64,000 bases of DNA from an uncultured Muribaculaceae bacterium (GTDB lineage Bacteria > Bacteroidota > Bacteroidia > Bacteroidales > Muribaculaceae): contig CAKUJD010000002.1 in the NCBI GenBank assembly GCA_934661195.1, positions 336,259 through 400,258 on the forward strand. Direction: 5' to 3'. Numbering within the stretch: position 1 is the first letter of the stretch; every line of letters starts with the position of its first letter. Positions 15,951 through 24,529 of the stretch are shown here, piece after piece. The notes beneath the pieces were generated by a model. It saw only the letters and a program-made list of their open reading frames with translations. It made no database searches and had not been told where the DNA came from. A program made the position numbers and the translations under genes.

Positions 15951-18002
15951 ATGCAAAAAGGTTCAATTGGGGTTACCACTACAAACATATTCCCCGTAAT
16001 CAAACAATTTCTTTACAGCGACCATGAGATATTCCTGCGCGAGATAGTGTCGAACGCCGTCGATGCCACACAAAAGCTTAAGACGCTTGCTGTGGCTGGC
16101 GAGTTCAACGGCTCGACCGACGGACTCAAGGTCACTGTAAAAGTCGATAAGGAGGCTGGCACGCTCACCGTGAGCGACAACGGCATCGGCATGACTGCCG
16201 ACGACATCGACAAATACATCAACCAAATCGCCTTCTCTGGCGCAGAGGAGTTTCTTAACAAATATAAGGACAACGCCAATGCCATAATCGGACATTTTGG
16301 CTTGGGCTTCTACTCTGCCTTCATGGTGGCCAAAAAGGTGGAGATACACACATTGTCGTATAAGGATGGCGCAAAGCCGGTGTGCTGGTCGTGCGACGGC
16401 TCGCCTGAATATGAAATGGGTGATTGTGACAAGAAGGAGCGCGGCACCGACATAATTCTTCACATCGCCGACGACGACAAGGAATACCTTGAGGAGTCGC
16501 GCATCAGCTCGCTCCTCTACAAATACTGCCGCTTCCTGCCCGTGCCCATCGTGTTTGGCAAAGAGCAGGAATGGAAAGACGGTAAGTATGTCGACACCGA
16601 CAATGACAAGGTGATCAACGATGTGGAGCCGCTGTGGACACGCACTCCCACCGAACTGAAAGATGAGGACTACCTGAAGTTTTATCGTGCCATCGAGCCT
16701 GGACAGGACGATCCTCTCTTCTGGATTCACCTGAATGTTGACTATCCGTTTAATCTCACAGGCATTCTCTACTTTCCGAAGATAAAGAGCAACCTCGACA
16801 TTCGCAAAGACCGAATCAAGCTGTACTGCAACCAGGTGTATGTCACCGACAGTGTGGAGGGAGTGGTTCCAGAGTTCCTCACACTGCTTCAGGGCGTTAT
16901 CGACTCGCCCGACATCCCGCTCAACGTGTCGCGCTCATATCTGCAGGCCGACCGCAATGTGAAGAAGATTTCCACCTACATTACCAAGAAGGTGGCCTCT
17001 CGGCTCGAGGAGATTGCCAAGAGCGATGCCAAGCAATTTGAACAGAAGTGGAACGACATCAAGATCTTCATTGAGTATGGCATGCTCAGCGATGAGAAGT
17101 TCTGCGATGCCGCCATGAAGTTTGCCTTGCTGCAAAACACCGACGGCAACTACTTTAAGTTTGACGACTATAAAAAGACCATTGAGGGCAGCCAGACCGA
17201 CAAAGACGGCAACCTCATCTACCTCTACGCCACCGACAAGGAGGGTCAGTATTCATACATAAAGGCCGCCAAGGACAAGGGCTATGACGTGTTGCTCATG
17301 GACGGCCAGCTCGACATCCCATTTGTGGGCAAACTCGAGGAGAAGTTTGAGAAGAGCCACTTTGTGCGTGTCGACTCTGATGTGGTCGACAACCTCATTC
17401 GCAAGGAAGATGCAAAAGAGTCGGAACTTGGCAAGTTTGAGCGCGAAATCGCATCCACGCTCTTCACTTCGCAGATGCCGAAGATCGACAAGACCGACTT
17501 CATGGTCAACTATGCGGCGATGGCTCCTGACGCGCAAGCTGTGGTCATAACTCAAAACGAATATATGCGGCGCATGAAGGAGATGGCAAAGTTCCAGCCA
17601 GGCATGAACTTCTATGGCGAGCTGCCCACCACCTACAACTTCACGCTCAACACCTCGCATCCTGTGGTGAAAAAGGTGATTGAAGCAGCTGTCGATGCCG
17701 TGGGTAAGGAAGTTTCACCTATCGACGACGAACTCGACAAGGCAAATGCCGAAATCAAAGCCATTCACGATCTCGACAAAGACCACAAGGGTGTGCCCGA
17801 CGACAAGAAGGACGAACTCAAGGCCAGCGAGAAGAAGGCCGAGGAGCTGCGGGCCAAGAAGGAGGCAGTGATTGCCGGCTATGCCAAGGGACAAGATGTG
17901 GTTAAGCAACTCATCGACATTGCACTGCTGGGCAACGGTCTGCTCAAGGGTGAAGCTCTCAACAGCTTCCTAAAGCGCTCCGTCGACCTGCTCAACAAGT
18001 AA
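15951..18002 (+). CDS. htpG: Molecular chaperone HtpG (Hsp90)
   Basis: The bacterial Hsp90, a cytosolic dimeric ATPase chaperone. The 683 residues include the GHKL ATP site: N-box (LREIVSNAVDA at about 29-39), DNGIGM, and the lid motif GHFGLGFYSAFMV. The middle domain has the catalytic arginine region (LNVSRSYLQ), and a C-terminal dimerisation domain follows. ATG 15951 is used (MQKGSIGVTTTN). A strong terminator on each side makes it monocistronic. Its upstream region is AT-rich, with no clean TAnnTTTG box. Confidence 0.96.
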   Translation: MQKGSIGVTTTNIFPVIKQFLYSDHEIFLREIVSNAVDATQKLKTLAVAGEFNGSTDGLKVTVKVDKEAGTLTVSDNGIGMTADDIDKYINQIAFSGAEEFLNKYKDNANAIIGHFGLGFYSAFMVAKKVEIHTLSYKDGAKPVCWSCDGSPEYEMGDCDKKERGTDIILHIADDDKEYLEESRISSLLYKYCRFLPVPIVFGKEQEWKDGKYVDTDNDKVINDVEPLWTRTPTELKDEDYLKFYRAIEPGQDDPLFWIHLNVDYPFNLTGILYFPKIKSNLDIRKDRIKLYCNQVYVTDSVEGVVPEFLTLLQGVIDSPDIPLNVSRSYLQADRNVKKISTYITKKVASRLEEIAKSDAKQFEQKWNDIKIFIEYGMLSDEKFCDAAMKFALLQNTDGNYFKFDDYKKTIEGSQTDKDGNLIYLYATDKEGQYSYIKAAKDKGYDVLLMDGQLDIPFVGKLEEKFEKSHFVRVDSDVVDNLIRKEDAKESELGKFEREIASTLFTSQMPKIDKTDFMVNYAAMAPDAQAVVITQNEYMRRMKEMAKFQPGMNFYGELPTTYNFTLNTSHPVVKKVIEAAVDAVGKEVSPIDDELDKANAEIKAIHDLDKDHKGVPDDKKDELKASEKKAEELRAKKEAVIAGYAKGQDVVKQLIDIALLGNGLLKGEALNSFLKRSVDLLNK

Positions 18003-18026
18003 ACTTTCCCCAATAATATAATAGTG

Positions 18027-18072
18027 CAAAGGCTCTGGCGCTGACAAGCGTCAGGGCCTTTGCCATTTTTTT
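18027..18072 (+). terminator. Intrinsic terminator of htpG
   Basis: CAAAGGC...GCGTCAGGGCCTTTG forms a long stem followed by a run of seven T. Confidence 0.85.
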
Positions 18073-18082
18073 ACATCAGCAT

Positions 18083-18129
18083 AAAAAATAACACTGGCCG
18101 CACCTGAAATTAATCAGATGCGGCCAGTG
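18083..18129 (-). terminator. Intrinsic terminator of the lpx operon
   Basis: ACTGGCCGC (18092-18100) pairs with GCGGCCAGT (18121-18129) and the minus strand continues into GTTATTTTTTAT. It lies about 35 nt past the lpxA stop. Confidence 0.8.
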
Positions 18130-18162
18130 TCCAATATATATAATAGAATTGTTAAGCCTACT

Positions 18163-18942
18163 TTAAATACCGGCTCGAATCACACCACGCTTCGAGCCTC
18201 GCACAAATGCCACGATGGCATCAAGTTCATCGCTGGCGGGCAGTTCGGCCACAATCTTTTCGACTGCGGCTGTGGTGTTGAGTCCCGACATATACAGCGT
18301 GCGATACACGTTTTGGATGCGGTTGATCTGCTCTTCGCTGAATCCGCGGCGGTGCAGACCCACAGAATTCACACCCTCGTAGGTGAGGGGAATGCGGCCG
18401 GCCATCACAAATGGCGGAATGTCTTTGTTCACGCGTGAGCCGCCCTGCAGCATCACGTGCTGGCCAATGTGGGTGAACTGGTGCACCAGCGCACCGCCGC
18501 CCACCACGGCCCAGTCGTCGACCACCACTTCACCTGCCAACTGAGCGGCATTCGACATTATGATGTTGTTGCCCAGCATGCAATCGTGTGCCACGTGGCA
18601 GTAGGCCATAATCAGGCAGTTGTTGCCAATCACGGTTTTGCCCTTCGACGCTGTGCCGCGGTGCACGGTCACAAATTCGCGTATCGACGTGTTGTCGCCG
18701 ATTATGGCCACAGTGTCCTCGCCCTTGAATTTCAGGTCTTGAGGAATGTCGCTTATCACCGCTCCAGAGTGTATGTGGCAGTTCTTGCCGATTCTTGCGC
18801 CGGAGTGGATGGTGGCGTTGCTGTCAATCACAGTGCCGTCGCCAATCTCCACATTGTCGTCGATGGTCACAAACGGGCCAATTTTTACGCCCTTGCCAAT
18901 TTTAGCACCCGGATGGATGCTGGCCAATGGTTGAATGTCCAT
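18163..18942 (-). CDS. lpxA: UDP-N-acetylglucosamine O-acyltransferase
   Basis: The first step of lipid A synthesis, transfer of a 3-hydroxyacyl chain from ACP to UDP-GlcNAc in the cytosol. The 259 residues have left-handed beta-helix hexapeptide repeats from the start (IHPGAKIGKGVKIGPFVTI). The catalytic histidine lies in the conserved MAYCHVAHDC block. The usual IPQDLKF and FVTVHRGTA stretches are present, followed by the C-terminal helical domain. It is last in the operon lpxD - lpxC/fabZ - lpxA, 25 nt after lpxC/fabZ, with a terminator behind it. Confidence 0.96.
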   Translation of the reverse strand: MDIQPLASIHPGAKIGKGVKIGPFVTIDDNVEIGDGTVIDSNATIHSGARIGKNCHIHSGAVISDIPQDLKFKGEDTVAIIGDNTSIREFVTVHRGTASKGKTVIGNNCLIMAYCHVAHDCMLGNNIIMSNAAQLAGEVVVDDWAVVGGGALVHQFTHIGQHVMLQGGSRVNKDIPPFVMAGRIPLTYEGVNSVGLHRRGFSEEQINRIQNVYRTLYMSGLNTTAAVEKIVAELPASDELDAIVAFVRGSKRGVIRAGI

Positions 18943-18967
18943 ATTACGTCCGTTAGTGTTGTTTGTC

Positions 18968-20359
18968 TTACTTGTTTTTGATAATTTGTGCCATAAATTC
19001 TGCCTCCGACACTATTTTTTCGCCCACAAAGGCATATCCCTTCATCACTGCGCAACCGCGACGAATTGGCGACATCAGCGACAGGTGGAACACAAGCGTG
19101 TCGCCAGGCACCACCTTTTGGCGGAACTTGACATTGTCAATCTTCATAAAGTAGGTGGAATAGCGCTCTGGCTCCTCTACCGAGCTGAGCACCAGCAGGC
19201 CGCCAACCTGGGCCATGGCTTCCACTTGAAGCACGCCAGGCATCACGGGCTCTTGCGGGAAGTGGCCTGTGAAGAATGGCTCGTTGCAGGTCACGTTTTT
19301 AACACCCACAATGTAGTTCTCGCCCATTTCCAGCACCTTGTCAACCAACTGCATAGGGTAGCGGTGTGGCAGGAGCTTGCGGATGCGGTTCACATCCATC
19401 AGCGGAGCCTTGTTGGGGTCGTAGAGCGGAGCCTGCACATTCTGGTAGCGCAACTCCTTGCGAATCTGCTTGGCCAGATTGGTGTTGATTGTGTGGCCTG
19501 GGCGGGTGGCAACAATGCGTCCCTTAAGCGGACGGCCTATCAGGGCCAGGTCGCCCATCACGTCGAGCAGCTTGTGGCGCGCGGGCTCGTTGGTGAAGGC
19601 CAGCGGCTTGTTGTTGAGGTAGCCAAGCTCGCTCACATGCTTGTGGGGCACCTTCATGAGGTCGGCCAGCTGGTCGAGCTCCTCCTGCTTCATCGGAGTG
19701 TCGTAGATTACTATGGCATTGTCGAGGTCGCCGCCTTTGATGAGGTTCATTTTCACGAGAGGCAGAATTTCGCGCACAAACACAAATGTGCGGCATGCTG
19801 CAATCTCGTCCTTGAACTGGCTGATTTTTTCCAGGCTTGCAAATTGGTTTGGCAGCACGGGAGAGTCAAACTCAATCATAGTGTCGATCGAGAAGTCGTC
19901 GTCGGGCAGCACTATCAGCGATGAACCCGACTCAGGATCTACCACCTTTATGCGCTTCTTCACCACATAGTATTCCTTATCGGCATCCTGCTCCTCAAAT
20001 CCCACTTCGTTGATGCGGTTGCAGAATTCAATGGCGCTGCCGTCGAGAATAGGAAGCTCGGGAGCGTCTACCTCAATCAGGCAGTTGTCGATGCCGGCGG
20101 CATACAGCGCAGCCATGGCATGCTCTATGGTGCTTACTCTAACTTCTTTGTGCGCCTTGTTGGCAATCACAGTGCCGCGGTGAGTCTCCACCACGTTTTC
20201 GGCCACGGCCTCAACAGTGTTTTCGCCTTCAAGGTCGGTGCGCTTAAACACATATCCTGTGTTCACAGGAGCGCTCTTGAATGTGGCCGTCACGTGCAGG
20301 CCGGTGTGCAGGCCCTTGCCGCTGACGGTGAACTCACCTTTTAAAGTACGTTGTTTCAT
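18968..20359 (-). CDS. lpxC/fabZ: Bifunctional UDP-3-O-acyl-GlcNAc deacetylase / 3-hydroxyacyl-ACP dehydratase (LpxC-FabZ fusion)
   Basis: Combines the committed, zinc-dependent deacetylation of lipid A synthesis with the FabZ dehydratase of fatty acid elongation. Both halves use the same hydroxyacyl pool. The 463 residues carry LpxC at about 1-305: zinc histidine in STIEHAMAALYA, LDGSAIEF, and RHKLLDVMGDLALIGRP with further ligands. FabZ follows at about 320-463: LLPHRYPMQLVDKV, then GHFPQEPVMPGVLQVEAMAQ with the catalytic H and E. The fusion is characteristic of Bacteroidetes. It lies 39 nt after lpxD. Confidence 0.96.
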   Translation of the reverse strand: MKQRTLKGEFTVSGKGLHTGLHVTATFKSAPVNTGYVFKRTDLEGENTVEAVAENVVETHRGTVIANKAHKEVRVSTIEHAMAALYAAGIDNCLIEVDAPELPILDGSAIEFCNRINEVGFEEQDADKEYYVVKKRIKVVDPESGSSLIVLPDDDFSIDTMIEFDSPVLPNQFASLEKISQFKDEIAACRTFVFVREILPLVKMNLIKGGDLDNAIVIYDTPMKQEELDQLADLMKVPHKHVSELGYLNNKPLAFTNEPARHKLLDVMGDLALIGRPLKGRIVATRPGHTINTNLAKQIRKELRYQNVQAPLYDPNKAPLMDVNRIRKLLPHRYPMQLVDKVLEMGENYIVGVKNVTCNEPFFTGHFPQEPVMPGVLQVEAMAQVGGLLVLSSVEEPERYSTYFMKIDNVKFRQKVVPGDTLVFHLSLMSPIRRGCAVMKGYAFVGEKIVSEAEFMAQIIKNK

Positions 20360-20398
20360 ATTCTTGTATGTCGTGAGATGATTTTTTATAATTCCTCG

Positions 20399-21439
20399 TT
20401 ATTTATTCTCGCCTTTGAGCTCGGCGATGGTCTTTTTAAGCTTGCTGATGTCGCTATACATCTCGGACAGGCGCTTCAAGTACACGTTTTGCCGTGCGTA
20501 GTCGAGTGCGCCGATGGCAGGCGAGCCCAGCAGGCGCTGCTTGCTGCCCACGTGGTTGGGTATACCCGACTGTGCGCCAATGCCGTTGTAGTCGCCCACG
20601 GTGATGTGGCCAGCAAAACCAACCTGGCCACCCACCATGTTGTGCTTGCCAATCTTTGTCGAGCCAGCCACGCCCACTTGTGCGGCCATCACGGTGTTTT
20701 CGCCCACTTCCACATTGTGGGCTATCTGAATCAGGTTGTCGAGCTTCACGCCCTTGTGTATCACCGTGGCGCCCATAGTGGCACGGTCGATGGTGGTGTT
20801 GGCGCCGATTTCCACATCGTCTTCAAGCACTACTATGCCAATTTGCGCAATCTTCTCGTAGGTGCCGTCTTTGCGCGGGGCAAATCCGAATCCGTCGCCG
20901 CCGATGGTGGCGCCACCCTGCACAATGCAGCGGTTACCTATTTTGCAGCCGTGATACACCTTAACGCCGGGATACAGTGTCACGTCGTCGCCAATGGTCA
21001 CATTGTCGCCGACATACACCTGCGGGTATATCTTAACGTTTTTGCCGAGTTTCACGCCCTTGCCGATATAGGCAAACGCGCCCACATAAATGCCCTCGGG
21101 CAGCTCCACACCCTCGCTCACATAGCTCGGCTGCTCCACGCCCAGCTTTTGTGGGGCTTGGCTGCTCACAAAGTTAAGCAGGTCGGCCAGAGTCTCGTAG
21201 GGGTCGGCCACTCTGATGAGTGTGGCCTTCACAGGATGCTCGGGCTTGAAGTCGTCGCGCACCAGCACCGCCGAGGCCTCTGTGGTGTAAATGTAGTGGG
21301 TGTATTTGGGATTTGCCAGAAAAGTGAGGCAGCCTTTATGGGCTTCTTCGATTTTAGCGTAATTGTTGATTATCGTCGATCCATCGCCATCGACAACGCC
21401 TTTCACGAGGGCTGCCAATTGCTCAGCGGTTATTTCCAT
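20399..21439 (-). CDS. lpxD: UDP-3-O-(3-hydroxyacyl)glucosamine N-acyltransferase
   Basis: The third lipid A enzyme, adding the second acyl chain. The 346 residues have the N-terminal uridine-binding domain ([13 protein letters not shown]) and then about 200 residues of hexapeptide beta-helix. The catalytic His region reads [22 protein letters not shown]-terminal helix ([13 protein letters not shown]) closes the protein. It is the first gene of the lpx operon. A moderately good promoter lies 17-47 nt upstream. Confidence 0.95.
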   Translation of the reverse strand: MEITAEQLAALVKGVVDGDGSTIINNYAKIEEAHKGCLTFLANPKYTHYIYTTEASAVLVRDDFKPEHPVKATLIRVADPYETLADLLNFVSSQAPQKLGVEQPSYVSEGVELPEGIYVGAFAYIGKGVKLGKNVKIYPQVYVGDNVTIGDDVTLYPGVKVYHGCKIGNRCIVQGGATIGGDGFGFAPRKDGTYEKIAQIGIVVLEDDVEIGANTTIDRATMGATVIHKGVKLDNLIQIAHNVEVGENTVMAAQVGVAGSTKIGKHNMVGGQVGFAGHITVGDYNGIGAQSGIPNHVGSKQRLLGSPAIGALDYARQNVYLKRLSEMYSDISKLKKTIAELKGENK

Positions 21440-21455
21440 TTTATATGCCGTCTTA

Positions 21456-21486
21456 TTAAATTATAACATTCTTATTAATTTGCAAA
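21456..21486 (-). promoter_or_regulatory. Candidate promoter of the lpx operon
   Basis: TTTG (21486-21483), 19 nt, then TAATTTAA (21463-21456) on the minus strand. The -7 box is imperfect. Confidence 0.35.
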
Positions 21487-21604
21487 ATTGCGAAAAATGC
21501 GCGTCATAGGCAAATTTGCCGCTATAAATTTGCTTAAAACCGCCCATAAAAGCCAGTAAAATCAATTCCTACTTGATTTCGTAAAGGACTATTTGCTACA
21601 TCAG

Positions 21605-21886
21605 TTATTTGCTCATTTGTTTTCTATAAAGTTCATTTATATCTTCCTGAGAGTGTCCTTTATCTAATAATTTATCATAATTAGATTTCGGATGATAGTA
21701 GGCTAATCCATCTGAACTAAAAGTATACGTATCTGAACATTCGTTAAGCGAATGTAGGGGCTCTTCGCCTAATTTGAGTTTGCATTTAGAAAGTCTTCTA
21801 AATAATCTGTTTGCCTTTATTTTGTCTTTTTTATTCGAGGAACAACAAAAACAAATAAATGGATTTTTCTTATGGCTTCTGCTCAT
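21605..21886 (-). CDS. AT-rich orphan gene, conserved-looking hypothetical (93 aa)
   Basis: A 93-residue basic, cysteine-containing protein of unknown function. The start is Lys/Arg/Ser-rich (MSRSHKKNPFICFCCSSNKKDK), followed by a basic helix (KANRLFRRLSKCKLKLG) and a tail that reads like YxxPKSNYDKLLDKG. I recall similar small proteins in other Bacteroidales, but cannot name a domain. Its DNA is plainly more AT-rich than every neighbour and uses different codons, which suggests recent acquisition. It stands alone between the lpx and metal-efflux operons, with no clear promoter. Confidence 0.6.
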   Translation of the reverse strand: MSRSHKKNPFICFCCSSNKKDKIKANRLFRRLSKCKLKLGEEPLHSLNECSDTYTFSSDGLAYYHPKSNYDKLLDKGHSQEDINELYRKQMSK

Positions 21887-22024
21887 CTTAAAGGTAATTA
21901 ATTACTTTATGAAAACAATGATCTTCACACAATTTATCTACAAAAGACTTTCCATGTGATTTTGATAATCACACATTATGCATTTTGGATTAGTGCAATG
22001 TTTGCTCAATAACACCCCTGTCCC

Positions 22025-22070
22025 AATCCGGCCCCACAATAGCGGCAACGAGCCGCCGTGTGGCCGGATT
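22025..22070 (-). terminator. Strong hairpin after the metal efflux operon
   Basis: AATCCGGCC (22025-22033) pairs with GGCCGGATT (22062-22070), with a further inner stem AGCGGC/GCCGCC. It is 24 nt past the adaptor gene stop and probably ends the operon, although no T-run follows. Confidence 0.5.
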
Positions 22071-22093
22071 GGTAGGGTGTGTTGATGCTGGTG

Positions 22094-23272
22094 TCAGTCT
22101 TCTTCCTCGCCGCCTTCAAGCATCGATAGGATGTAGAACGCATTGCGGCGCACCACCATGGCGCCTGGGGGCAGTGGCTGCAGCGGAATCACGTGGGTGT
22201 AGCCTAGCTCACTCTCGCCTATGCTCACCTCAACCTGTTCAAACAGGTGGGTCTTGCCGCCGTCGCGCTCACCAGTCTGCACAAATATATATTTTTTGCC
22301 GCCTGCGTCCACCACCGCGTCGTCGGGGAGGGCGTCGACGTTTTGCGTGCTTAGGTTCACAAGAGCGTTTACTGTGGCCCCAGGCATCAACTTGGCCCCA
22401 CCGCGATCGGTGATGCGCACGTGTGCCTTGATGGCCTTTGCCTCGTTGACAAACGAAGAGTTGGTCCCATACACCACACCGCGAATGTGCACATCTGGGC
22501 GGTTGGTGAGTGTCATGTCCACCGTCTGACCAGCCTGCACACGGTCGATGTCTTTCTCATACACCATTATGTCGCAGTGCATCTTCAGGTTGTTCACTAT
22601 GTCCATAAGCACAGTCGACACATCGGCATAGCCGCCTGTGCTCACGTTGATGTGCCCCACAGTGCCTGCAATCGGGGCTTTAATGGGCACGCGGGTCGAA
22701 AAATGTCCGGCTGCGGTGCGCGATGGACTGATTGACAGTTGGGCCAGCTGCTGGGCCAGTCCCGATGCGTTGGCTCGGGCCAGACTGCATGCGTTCTGGG
22801 CCTGTTGCAGATTTTTTGCCACGCCGGCACCCTGCGCGCTCATGTTTTTTTGCCGCTGCAGCTCTTGCTGGGCGGCGTGCAGCTCTTGCACGGCGGCCAT
22901 GTAGTTCTTTTGCATTTCAAGGATGCTGGTGTTCTCAATCCAGGCCACCACCTGGCCGGCGCGCACATTGTCGCCCTCCTTCACGGTGATGGAACGCAGC
23001 ATTCCGCCAATTAGCGACGTCACGTCGGCCCGGCTTTGCGGGTCGGCCTCCATGTTGCCGCTGGTGCGTATCACCTGCGTCAAGTTTCTTTTCTCCATTT
23101 GGCCTATTTCTATGCCCACGGCCTTGATTTGGGCGTTGGTGAGCGTGATCTCGCTCTGCTCGGCCTGGGCCTCTTCTTTCTGCTCCGGCTTTTGCTCACT
23201 TTGGCCGCAGGCTGTTATCGCCAGCATGGCGGCAATGGCCGAAGCCCATTTGAATATATTGCTTAAAGTCAT
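22094..23272 (-). CDS. RND efflux periplasmic adaptor (membrane fusion protein), CzcB/CusB type
   Basis: Links the inner-membrane RND pump to the outer-membrane channel. The 392 residues begin with a type II signal peptide (lipobox ITAC, C22) and a Glu/Gln-rich linker. A biotinyl-lipoyl domain (GMLRSITVKEGDNVRAGQVVAWIE), a coiled-coil hairpin (about 117-165), and a second lipoyl half plus beta-barrel follow (PIAGTVGHINVSTGGYADVST). It is the last gene of the operon, 6 nt after the TolC-like gene. There is no Met-rich Cu/Ag motif of the classic CusB type. Confidence 0.9.
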   Translation of the reverse strand: MTLSNIFKWASAIAAMLAITACGQSEQKPEQKEEAQAEQSEITLTNAQIKAVGIEIGQMEKRNLTQVIRTSGNMEADPQSRADVTSLIGGMLRSITVKEGDNVRAGQVVAWIENTSILEMQKNYMAAVQELHAAQQELQRQKNMSAQGAGVAKNLQQAQNACSLARANASGLAQQLAQLSISPSRTAAGHFSTRVPIKAPIAGTVGHINVSTGGYADVSTVLMDIVNNLKMHCDIMVYEKDIDRVQAGQTVDMTLTNRPDVHIRGVVYGTNSSFVNEAKAIKAHVRITDRGGAKLMPGATVNALVNLSTQNVDALPDDAVVDAGGKKYIFVQTGERDGGKTHLFEQVEVSIGESELGYTHVIPLQPLPPGAMVVRRNAFYILSMLEGGEEED

Positions 23273-23278
23273 TGGTTG

Positions 23279-24529
23279 CTAATAGTTTTTACCGTTAATA
23301 TAATTTAGTTTGATCACCACTTGGTTGTAGCGGTCAATGGCCTCGATGGCGCTCAGACGCACGCCGTTGGCGCTTTTCAGGTTTTGCGTAAGCTCGGTGT
23401 AGTCAATCTCGCCGTTGCTGTACGACAGCTGCGACAGCCGCTCCATTTCAGCAGCTTGCGGAAGTCCTGTGGCGGTGTAGTAGTCCACAGCCTGCTTGGC
23501 TTTGGCATACTCGTTGAGCAGCTGCTTGTGGGCGTTGAGCATGCTTGCCGCCTGCTGCTCGCGGCTGAGCTTGGCAGCCTCCACGTCGCGCTGCGCTGCG
23601 CGCACCTTGCCGCGTATGGCTCCAAACGACAGCGGCACACTCACTCCAAGTTCAAAGCCCATGAAGTTGCCTTTCTCAAACCGCTCGCGATCCACATTAT
23701 AAGGGTTGAACCACTTCATCAGCAGCTGCCCGCGCAACGACAGTGACACCGACGGCAAGTAGCCCTTTTTGGTGCAACTCAGTTCGAGTTCGCTTGCTTT
23801 CACCTCAAGTGCGTTCACGCTGTCGGCCATGGTGGCGCTTGCGTCAAATGCGCCGAAGGCCTTGTCCTGACCTATGGGCAGCAGCTCCTGCTCTTGCGGC
23901 ACAATGGTGCGCGATGTGTTGAGCAGCAATTGCAGCTGGCTGTGGGCCTGGTCGTAGTCGTTGAGCGCATTGGCCAGGTCGAGGTCGTTCTCGCGCTGCT
24001 CGCGCTCGGCGTTCATCCGCTCGAGCGCGCTGGCCTCACCATTGGAGTGCTTGGCGGTGGCAATGCGCAGGAAGTTGCCGAATATGCTGTCTTGCCGCTG
24101 CAGCACGCGGCAGGTGGCGCGCTGGCGCAGCAGGGTGTAGTAGGCGCTGGTCACCTGCATGGCCAGCTCGTTGCGCGACAGCTGTGTGCGTGCACGCGCC
24201 ACGCTGGTTTGCGCCTTCAGCTGCTTGTGGCGCGACCTGTACACGCTGGGCATGCTGAAGCTTTGTGTCACGCTGAGGCTGTTGTCGGGGCTGCCGCCCG
24301 ATGTGGGGTCTTGCGCGAGAGTTATTTCCGTTGGGTCAAACTCCAGATAGGTCGATTCCATGTCCTTGGCCTTCAGGGCCTCGATTGCACTGGCGCGCAC
24401 CGTGAGATTGGAGTCGAGTGCCACTTTCAGGCAGCTGTCAAGGCTGCATATTGCGTTTTGCGCCCGCATCATTGCGCCACACTGGGCGAGTAGGGCGGTA
24501 GTAAGGACTAATGCTTTAACTTTGCTCAT
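23279..24529 (-). CDS. TolC-family outer membrane efflux protein, CzcC/CusC type
   Basis: The outer-membrane channel of the tripartite pump. The 416 residues have a cleavable signal peptide (to about residue 23) and two repeats of the long-helix TolC architecture. Typical pieces are NLTVRASAIEALKAKD and, near the end, QAAEMERLSQLSYSNGEIDYTELTQ. There is no clear lipobox. Its ATG lies inside the end of the pump gene (14-bp overlap) and its stop is 6 nt before the adaptor, so the three genes are translationally linked. Confidence 0.9.
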   Translation of the reverse strand: MSKVKALVLTTALLAQCGAMMRAQNAICSLDSCLKVALDSNLTVRASAIEALKAKDMESTYLEFDPTEITLAQDPTSGGSPDNSLSVTQSFSMPSVYRSRHKQLKAQTSVARARTQLSRNELAMQVTSAYYTLLRQRATCRVLQRQDSIFGNFLRIATAKHSNGEASALERMNAEREQRENDLDLANALNDYDQAHSQLQLLLNTSRTIVPQEQELLPIGQDKAFGAFDASATMADSVNALEVKASELELSCTKKGYLPSVSLSLRGQLLMKWFNPYNVDRERFEKGNFMGFELGVSVPLSFGAIRGKVRAAQRDVEAAKLSREQQAASMLNAHKQLLNEYAKAKQAVDYYTATGLPQAAEMERLSQLSYSNGEIDYTELTQNLKSANGVRLSAIEAIDRYNQVVIKLNYINGKNY

